From contig NZ_JADLZT010000007.1 of NCBI RefSeq assembly GCF_015453285.1, positions 240,705-304,704 of the forward strand: a stretch of DNA of 64,000 bases, written 5' to 3'. This DNA is from Lysobacter niastensis. GTDB taxonomy: Bacteria; Pseudomonadota; Gammaproteobacteria; Xanthomonadales; Xanthomonadaceae. This document shows, one piece after another, positions 58,369-64,000 of the stretch; position 1 is the stretch's first letter; every line of letters begins with the position of its first letter. Both the position numbers and the translations under genes were made by a program. The notes beneath the pieces were generated by a model. The model was not told the origin of the DNA and searched no databases. It worked only from the letters and a program-made list of their open reading frames with translations.

Positions 58369-59745
58369 ATGCACAGGACAGGGGAGCGCCGCGCTGCGGC
58401 TGGGTCGGGTTCGTTGAAGGGTTTCGCGGTGCTGGCCGTGCTGGCGCTGGCCGGTTGTGGTGGTGGGGGCGGGGGTGGTTCGAAGCCATCCGGTGCCAAC
58501 ACTTCGCCGCCAACGCCGGTTCCACCACCGCCGCCACCGTCGCCGTACGAGATCAATCGCGCGTTCCGCTTCGACGCGGCCGTGTTCTATCCGCCGGCAC
58601 TCGATTTCCTTGCAACGGCGACTTCGATCGGCGACATCAACAGCGATGGGCGCCCGGATGTGGTGTTGGCCACCGAAGGCGTGTACCGCGAGGAAGACCG
58701 CAGCCGCATCTTCATCTACCCGCAACTGCCAGGTGGACTGCTCGGCGCCGCCTTCAAGTCGCCGTTCCTGGACACCTACCCGTGGCAGCCCATCGGCATG
58801 ACGCTGGGCGATCTCGATGGCGATGGCGCGCCTGAAATCTTCGTCGGGCACCAGGAAGGTCTCACGGTGTTCAAGTTCCACAAGGACAGCCAGGCCATCA
58901 CGAAGGTGTTGCACCCGGACCCCCACGGGTTCAGTACCGTCGCGACGCTGGATGTCGACAACGACGGCAGGCTCGACGTCGTCGCTCAGACGTCGTCCTA
59001 CGGTGCGGTCATCTACAGGGGCGACGGCCTCGGTGGCGTCAGCCGCTTGCGCGACCTGCCCACGCCACTGCGCGGCTACAACTACATCACGGCCGAGGAC
59101 ATGAACGGCGACGGCCGCGAGGACCTGCTGCTGATCCACCAGGGCTTCCACTGGTGGCTGATGCTGAACGACGGCGCCGGCGGACTGGCCCCGCCGCGCG
59201 AACAGGCCTTGCCGCGTTGGCGTGCCGACAACATGTCGTGGACCGGAGTCAGCCTCGGCGTCGGCGACTTCAACCGCGATGGTCGCAAGGATGTCGCAGT
59301 GAGCCTGAGTTCCAATCGGCCGGCCGGCATGGCTATCTTCCTGCAGCAGGCCGACGGCCAGTTCGTGCTGGACAAGGTCATGGAATCGCATGACCTGCCG
59401 GGCGCGGTGATGGTGGCCGACATGGACGGCAACGGCCTCGACGACGTCCTCACGCTGCACAACGGCTTTTCAACGATGGGCGTCTATCTCCAGGGGCCGG
59501 GCGGGCTGGAGGCGGAGACGCGCGTCAGCATCGGCGTTCACCTGTACTCGCCGACGTCCCGCTTTCGGCCGGACGGGTTCGCGCTGGGCGACGTCAACTC
59601 GGATGGCTGCAAGGACGCAGTCATCGCCGACTACATCCACGGCGTGATGATCTTCCACGGACGCGACTGCAAGCGGCCCGCTGCCGCCACGGCGGTAAGC
59701 CGGGCGATGCTGTCTGCGGTCACCTCGAAACTCGGCGGCGGCTGA
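58369..59745 (+). CDS. FG-GAP/VCBS-repeat lipoprotein (seven repeats)
   Basis: The 458-residue protein has a signal peptide and lipobox (GFAVLAVLALAGC), a Gly/Pro/Ser linker to about residue 60 (poly-Gly and poly-Pro), and seven FG-GAP-type Ca-binding blades. The blade motifs include GDINSDGRPDVVLATEG, GDLDGDGAPEIFVG, LDVDNDGRLDVVAQ, EDMNGDGREDLLLIH, GDFNRDGRKDVAVSLS, ADMDGNGLDDVLTLH and GDVNSDGCKDAVIADY. Seven blades fit a complete beta-propeller. It should be displayed at the cell envelope. The binding partner is unknown. Confidence 0.85.
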   Translation: MHRTGERRAAAGSGSLKGFAVLAVLALAGCGGGGGGGSKPSGANTSPPTPVPPPPPPSPYEINRAFRFDAAVFYPPALDFLATATSIGDINSDGRPDVVLATEGVYREEDRSRIFIYPQLPGGLLGAAFKSPFLDTYPWQPIGMTLGDLDGDGAPEIFVGHQEGLTVFKFHKDSQAITKVLHPDPHGFSTVATLDVDNDGRLDVVAQTSSYGAVIYRGDGLGGVSRLRDLPTPLRGYNYITAEDMNGDGREDLLLIHQGFHWWLMLNDGAGGLAPPREQALPRWRADNMSWTGVSLGVGDFNRDGRKDVAVSLSSNRPAGMAIFLQQADGQFVLDKVMESHDLPGAVMVADMDGNGLDDVLTLHNGFSTMGVYLQGPGGLEAETRVSIGVHLYSPTSRFRPDGFALGDVNSDGCKDAVIADYIHGVMIFHGRDCKRPAAATAVSRAMLSAVTSKLGGG

Positions 59746-59940
59746 GCTCGGACGCGCGCCTTCGCGTCCTGCGGTGACGTCGCGTCTGGGGCGATGACCA
59801 GGTGTCGTCACCCCGCCTGTGCCGCCTCTGCCGATGTGGCGATATGGAAGCCCGGCCCCAAAGTCCGGATTTCCTCTTCTGGTACCTTCGTCCCGCCGCA
59901 TGTCGCGGCGGGGACAACCTCACAGGGACCAGGGGATTTC

Positions 59941-60597
59941 ATGAAGAAGCGCTTTGCATTGGCCGCGCTGCTTGCGGTCACGCCGCTTGCCACATCCGCG
60001 CAGGCATTGAGTTACAGCTATGTCGAGGGTGGCTTCGAACGATCCGAGGTCGACGAGCAGTATCGGGACAAGACGGGCGTCGATGGCCCGTATGTCCACG
60101 GCTCGGTCGAAATCGGCAGCAGTGGCTTCCACGTCTTCGGCCGCTACGCGAATCTGAGCGGAGAAAGGCACTCGGCGTCGAACAGCGGCGGTCACACCTA
60201 CGACAACGACTTCGAGACGGGTGAGATCGGCCTGGGGTATCACCACGGCCTGGGCGATCGGCTCGACCTCATCGCAGAGGCCTCGCTCCTGAACCAGAAG
60301 ATCAAGACAACGCGCACGACCAGGCCCTTCTTCGGAAACCCGGAGCCTTACACCGTGACCGAATTGGACGACAGTTCCAGCGCAAGCAGTATCGCCGTCG
60401 GTGTGCGTGGTTCGATCAGCGACCAGGTCGAAGGTTGGGCCAAGGCGGGTTACGTCGGCGACGGCGTGTTCGAGGGCGGGTATATCGCCACGCTCGGTGG
60501 TCAGTTCAAGTTCGGCCGGACGTGGGGCGTGGTCGGAGAACTGGAGCTCTCCGATTCATGGAACCAGGCGCATTTGGGCGTGCGCGCGAGTTTCTAG
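59941..60597 (+). CDS. Outer-membrane beta-barrel protein, Ax21-like
   Basis: The 218-residue protein has a signal peptide (MKKRFALAALLAVTPLATSA) and then the LSYSYVEGGFERSEVDEQY stretch, similar to the YNYVEGGY opening of Ax21-family outer-membrane proteins of xanthomonads. Alternating strands (GYHHGLGDRLDLIAEASLL, SIAVGVRGSISDQVEGWAKA) and a terminal Phe fit an eight-stranded barrel. Ax21 was once linked to immune signalling, which is no longer accepted; its role remains unclear. The family assignment is tentative. Confidence 0.7.
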   Translation: MKKRFALAALLAVTPLATSAQALSYSYVEGGFERSEVDEQYRDKTGVDGPYVHGSVEIGSSGFHVFGRYANLSGERHSASNSGGHTYDNDFETGEIGLGYHHGLGDRLDLIAEASLLNQKIKTTRTTRPFFGNPEPYTVTELDDSSSASSIAVGVRGSISDQVEGWAKAGYVGDGVFEGGYIATLGGQFKFGRTWGVVGELELSDSWNQAHLGVRASF

Positions 60598-60613
60598 GGC
60601 CTCTTGAAGCCAT

Positions 60614-60639
60614 GCAGCCCCGGCTTCGTCCGGGGCTGC
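60614..60639. terminator. Bidirectional hairpin between convergent genes
   Basis: A 10-bp perfect stem, GCAGCCCCGG/CCGGGGCTGC, with loop CTTCGT (60624-60629) lies between the Ax21-like and diguanylate cyclase genes, which end toward each other. The UUCG-containing loop makes it very stable. No long T-run follows. Confidence 0.6.
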
Positions 60640-60672
60640 GCTGATGGCATCGAGCCGCGATGGATGAATCTT

Positions 60673-63012
60673 TCATCCCGACGAGCACGCTTCCGCTTCC
60701 GCCAGTACCACGCAATTGCGACCTGCCGCCTTTCCCCGGTACAGGGCCTTGTCCGCGCGTCGCAAAAGTGAGCCTTCGCTTTCGTCTGGCACGTACTCCG
60801 CGACGCCGAAGCTGGCGGTGATGGGTAGCGTCAGCGGAGGGATGACCGTCTGCGCCAACGTCGTCCGGATGCGTTGCGCGCACGCCTGCGCATCGCTTGC
60901 GCCCACCTCCGGCATAAGGATGACGAACTCCTCGCCACCAAAACGCGCCACCAGGTCCGTATCGCGACAATGAGTACGGATGAGGCAGGCGAACTCATGC
61001 AGCACGCTATCGCCGACCTGGTGTCCGTGTTCGTCATTGACTCGCTTGAAGTGGTCAAGATCGGCAATGACAACTGACAAGTGACCGCCATAGCGCTGCA
61101 CGCGGTGAACCTCGCTGCGAACCGCTTCGTCCAGCCGGCGCCGGTTGGCCAGGCCAGTCAGCGGGTCTGTCAGGGACAATGCGCGAATGGCCGCTTCGCT
61201 CTCGCGCAGCGCCTGTTCGGTGCGTTTTCGCTCGGTGATATCCAACACCGCGCCGGTCATCCCGATCACCTCGCCGCTGCCGTTCTTGAGCGGGAAGTAG
61301 CTGGCCAGGAAGTCGTGGTCGTTCTCCGGGTCTTGCCGCGTGCGCCCGTGGATCTCGACCTCGACGACCGGCTCGCCGCGCTCGCAGACCGGCCGGTAGA
61401 TCTCCACGAGCTGGTCGGCCAGGTGGGGAACGATCTCCCATATCGACTTGCCGATATGCGCTTCCGCCGGTATCCCGTTGATCTGCGCCATGCGCTCGTT
61501 GATGCGCAGGTAGCGGTATTCGCGATTGAGGGTGCAAAGCCCAACCGGGGCGTATCGGTAGATCTGTTCGATCTCCATCAGCCGCTGCCGCACCTGCTCA
61601 TTGACTCGTGCAAGCGCCTGCCGTGCCAGCCTGCGTTCGGTTATGTCGAAGACCGTGGACCGGCTCATGACGAACCGGCCCGCCGCATCGCGCACGGCCG
61701 TAGCACTCACCGAAATCGGCATGGCGCTGCCGTCCTTGCGGCGTATCTCGAATTCGACGTCCTTGACTTCACCCTGGGATTTGAACGTCTTGAAGACTTC
61801 TTCGAAGAAGTTCGCGTTCTCCGGTGTCAGCAGATCGCGGAACGCCAGCTTTCCGACTACTTCGTCGCGCTCGTATCCAAGCCAGGAAAGCTCGGTGTCG
61901 TTGATGCGGACGAACACGCCGTCGGCATCCAGCGAGTGATACCCGCAGGGCGCACGCTCGTACAGATCCGCCATCTCGTCGGCATACTCCCTCAACGCGG
62001 CCCGCGCCTGCCTGGACTTCGTGTCGGCAACGTCCAGCAGGCGCGCATTCCACCAGATCACCGAGACGAAGATCGCGACCATCGTGACAACCATCAGGTC
62101 GACGCCAATTCCAGCCGGATAGAGTCCCGCCTGCTCGCCCCGCATACGCAGCCAGGCGAGCGCCAGTGGAGTTGCGAACGCGAATGGCAGCAGTCGCCGC
62201 GCGAACCTGCCGCCTACGCCGGCACTGGCGAGCAGGGTCTTGAACCCCCTTGCGGGCTGGATGGCGAGGATACCGATGGCAAGCAGCAGCAGCGCGGCGA
62301 ACGTGTGCAAGGCGACACCATGGAACATCGGCCTCGCATAGAGCGATGATTTTCCATAAAGGAAGGCAAGCAACCCCATCAGCAACATCGCCCCGGTCGC
62401 CAGCGCCAACAGCCGCGCCAGCCGTTGCGCGGTCCTCGAATCGAGACGGATCAGCAGCAACGCCGTGCCAAGCATCCCGAATCCCAGTGCGCCGACCACG
62501 GACATGCGTCCGTGGTGCTCGTCCTGTACCTCGCCATGCGGGTCGAGAAACAACAGTTCGTCGATACCAAGATTGAGGTCCAGCAGGTACTCCGCCAGCG
62601 TCAGCGCGCTGATCGCGACAACGACCCACGGCAGCACACGTGCCACCCGCCCCCACCAGGTTCGGTCGTAGTCCGGGCGCAGCAGCAAGAGCGCAGCGCC
62701 GGCGAGAACGAACGCCACCGCGCTGAAGGGCGCCATGGCACCCAGTTCGGAGTGGATGCTCTTGAACAGTTCAATGTCGGCTTGCCAGCCGACCAGCACG
62801 AGTACGCCTACCGTTGCCACCATCAGCGCACAGACCTGCGAGGCGTACAGCAACCGCCTCACTATGCTGTCGTCCACGAATTCGCCGACGGATGCGATTG
62901 CGGCAGAACGTGGAGCGTGGGATGCGGCGCTCACGGCGGAAGGCGACCGGCTTTCTGGCTGAATAGCCAGTTCGCATTCTAGTGGCTCGGCCCCATCGGC
63001 GGCATGAAACAC
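60673..63012 (-). CDS. Membrane-bound PAS-GGDEF diguanylate cyclase
   Basis: The 779-residue enzyme should make cyclic di-GMP from two GTP. About residues 50-330 hold roughly eight hydrophobic helices forming a sensor region. Two PAS domains follow (about 345-465, with YHSLDADGVFVRINDTELSW; about 475-600, with GLCTLNREYRYLRINERMAQ). The C-terminal GGDEF domain has LSLTDPLTGLANRRRLDEAV and the active site ARFGGEEFVILMPEVG. An RxxD product-inhibition site is not obvious. No EAL domain is present. The signal sensed is unknown. Confidence 0.92.
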   Translation of the reverse strand: MFHAADGAEPLECELAIQPESRSPSAVSAASHAPRSAAIASVGEFVDDSIVRRLLYASQVCALMVATVGVLVLVGWQADIELFKSIHSELGAMAPFSAVAFVLAGAALLLLRPDYDRTWWGRVARVLPWVVVAISALTLAEYLLDLNLGIDELLFLDPHGEVQDEHHGRMSVVGALGFGMLGTALLLIRLDSRTAQRLARLLALATGAMLLMGLLAFLYGKSSLYARPMFHGVALHTFAALLLLAIGILAIQPARGFKTLLASAGVGGRFARRLLPFAFATPLALAWLRMRGEQAGLYPAGIGVDLMVVTMVAIFVSVIWWNARLLDVADTKSRQARAALREYADEMADLYERAPCGYHSLDADGVFVRINDTELSWLGYERDEVVGKLAFRDLLTPENANFFEEVFKTFKSQGEVKDVEFEIRRKDGSAMPISVSATAVRDAAGRFVMSRSTVFDITERRLARQALARVNEQVRQRLMEIEQIYRYAPVGLCTLNREYRYLRINERMAQINGIPAEAHIGKSIWEIVPHLADQLVEIYRPVCERGEPVVEVEIHGRTRQDPENDHDFLASYFPLKNGSGEVIGMTGAVLDITERKRTEQALRESEAAIRALSLTDPLTGLANRRRLDEAVRSEVHRVQRYGGHLSVVIADLDHFKRVNDEHGHQVGDSVLHEFACLIRTHCRDTDLVARFGGEEFVILMPEVGASDAQACAQRIRTTLAQTVIPPLTLPITASFGVAEYVPDESEGSLLRRADKALYRGKAAGRNCVVLAEAEACSSG

Positions 63013-63127
63013 CCGCTTAGGTGATCACTGCTTTCCGTGAGTGGCCGCTTCTGGCCGACGGCAGACGCTCGTGCCCGTCGAAGCGACGGTGGCCTCCCTT
63101 ACGTCGGTGATCCAGGTGCTGAAGCGA

Positions 63128-63155
63128 AGCCGGGTGGAGAAACCTCCACCCGGCT
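63128..63155 (-). terminator. Hairpin terminator of isochorismatase gene
   Basis: A 12-bp perfect stem, AGCCGGGTGGAG (63128-63139) with CTCCACCCGGCT (63144-63155), and a 4-nt loop lies 9 nt past the stop on the minus strand. It is followed there by TTCGCTTC. It is the probable end of the transcript. Confidence 0.7.
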
Positions 63156-63164
63156 GTATTCGGC

Positions 63165-63806
63165 TTACTCGGTGCGGTCGTAGGCGAACTGGATGCCCGC
63201 GGTTCCACCGGTCTCGATGAAGAGGTTCATGAAGGCGGGCACCGTTTCCTGGCGCTGCCAGTCGCGCTGCAGTTCGCAGAACAACTGTGGCACGCTGATC
63301 ATCTTGCCGCCGGCCTGCTCGATCCGGCGAAGTGCCATCTCATGCGCAGTGACCGAGGTTCCGCCGACGGCATCGGCCACGACGTACACCTCGTAGCCTT
63401 CCTTCAACGCGTCTAGCGCCGGGAAGGTGAGGCAGGCCTCGGTCCACAAGGCGGTCATGATCAGCTTCTTCCGGCCCGTCGCTTCGACGGCCTTGCGGAA
63501 CTCCACGTCCTCCCACGAGTTGATGGTGGTGCGGTCGTAGGTGGGGAGCTTGTCCAGCACCTTGCGCAATTGCGGGATCGGCGGCTTGTTGAGGCCGGTC
63601 TTCACGTTGACCGTGGAATGCACGATCGGCAGGTTGTATGCGACAGCGGCTTTCGACGCACCGACGATGTTGTTGATCAACAACTGACGGTCCATCGAGG
63701 CGATCGAGTTGACCTGCACGGGCTGGTAGTCGATCACGATGAAGGCGGCGTTGCTCGGGGTTAGCAGATGATCCTTGGCGGGATCGCGGATGGGCTCGCT
63801 GGCCAT
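63165..63806 (-). CDS. YcaC-like isochorismatase-family hydrolase
   Basis: The 213-residue cysteine hydrolase belongs to the isochorismatase-like family, YcaC subgroup. The catalytic Asp lies in AAFIVIDYQPVQVNSI (about 20-35), a Lys in the following strand-helix region and the nucleophilic Cys in LIMTALWTEACLTFPALDAL. VVADAVGGTSVTAHEMALRR is also typical. The physiological substrate of YcaC-type enzymes is uncertain. A good ribosome-binding site, AGGAG, lies before the ATG. Confidence 0.9.
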   Translation of the reverse strand: MASEPIRDPAKDHLLTPSNAAFIVIDYQPVQVNSIASMDRQLLINNIVGASKAAVAYNLPIVHSTVNVKTGLNKPPIPQLRKVLDKLPTYDRTTINSWEDVEFRKAVEATGRKKLIMTALWTEACLTFPALDALKEGYEVYVVADAVGGTSVTAHEMALRRIEQAGGKMISVPQLFCELQRDWQRQETVPAFMNLFIETGGTAGIQFAYDRTE

Positions 63807-63882
63807 GGGGGTGCTCCTGTTGCGTGGGGAGGGGACGGGGTGGGAGGGGCGATCGCGACACCCTTGCCGCGAACGCGCGGTC

Positions 63883-64000
63883 GGGGGGGGGGGGGGGGGG
63901 GCCCCCCCGGGCCGGGGGGGGGGGGGGGGGGGGGCGCGCCGCCCCCGCCCCCCGGGGAGGGGGGGGCGGCCGGCGCGGGGGGGGCCGGGGGGGTGGTGAC
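63883..64000. other. G-rich low-complexity end, likely artefact
   Basis: From 63883 the sequence is almost entirely G with short C blocks, including runs of more than 15 G. It has no coding or structural features and differs abruptly from the preceding normal upstream sequence. It is most simply read as poor-quality sequence at a contig or read end. Confidence 0.8.

Noticed and set aside
63883..64000. Poly-G tract considered as a G-quadruplex or regulatory element
   Set aside because: Length, purity and position at the very end point to low-quality sequence rather than biology.

Overview
The window is a high-GC gammaproteobacterial chromosome segment. Its gene set and order point to the Xanthomonadaceae/Lysobacteraceae (Lysobacter, Luteimonas or Xanthomonas relatives). 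The markers are hslVU next to xerC-DUF484-dapF-lptM, an AlgZ/AlgR-type pair beside hemC, a Xanthomonas/Caulobacter-type TonB-dependent receptor, an Ax21-like outer-membrane protein, and dispersed palindromic repeats of the kind common in this family. This placement is inferred from gene content; no rRNA is present. I recognised no tRNA, CRISPR array, insertion sequence or prophage. Almost all bases code, genes often overlap by 1-4 nt, and the last ~120 bases are a G-homopolymer smear that looks like an assembly or sequencing artefact.

Layout. 0-7.7 kb: ubiE, a two-gene EmrB/EmrA-type efflux system, an ElaA-like acetyltransferase, a cytosine deaminase resembling the yeast enzyme, an AraC regulator, a secreted HExxH protein, and an ECF sigma factor with a membrane partner. 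7.8-16.2 kb: a TonB receptor, hslU, hslV, xerC, DUF484, dapF, lptM and a DUF454 protein, with hslV bracketed by two inverted composite repeats. 16.5-22.9 kb: two tandem S9 prolyl-oligopeptidase-family enzymes, a WYL regulator and a PagL-like lipid A deacylase. 23.7-28.6 kb: a three-subunit molybdenum/iron-sulfur oxidoreductase (SoeABC/DmsABC type) with a small membrane protein inserted between the first two subunits. 29-33.9 kb: hemC, AlgR/AlgZ-like two-component genes, a carboxylesterase and a lipoprotein. 34-45.3 kb: hemN, ccoNOQP, ccoGHIS, a SafE/DsbD_2-type membrane protein and fnr/anr.

The 34-45 kb block is the most coherent system. It makes the cbb3-type high-affinity terminal oxidase, its copper-loading and assembly factors, an oxygen-independent haem step, and the oxygen-sensing regulator. 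Perfect TTGAT-N4-ATCAA boxes lie upstream of hemN and of ccoN, and the FNR-type regulator has the four cluster cysteines and the E..SR recognition-helix residues that read this site. The hemN box sits so close to the ATG that a leaderless transcript is predicted. A 98-residue membrane protein between ccoP and ccoG is not one of the standard cco genes.

45-64 kb is accessory. It has an alpha/beta hydrolase with a signal peptide and a possible second internal start, two small proteins (one DUF4242) in front of a large LuxR-type ATPase regulator, a divergent LysR/SDR pair, and several small poorly described membrane or stress-like proteins. Among these are a glycine-zipper protein with an internal duplication and a cold-shock-domain/transmembrane/Excalibur fusion. 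An AarF/UbiB kinase-like protein, a seven-repeat FG-GAP lipoprotein, an Ax21-like barrel, a PAS-GGDEF diguanylate cyclase and a YcaC-like isochorismatase complete it. I did not find one clearly new multi-gene system. The best leads are the small membrane proteins embedded in the Soe-like and cco operons, the extended HslV N-terminus, the secreted zincin-like protein, and the duplicated glycine-zipper protein.
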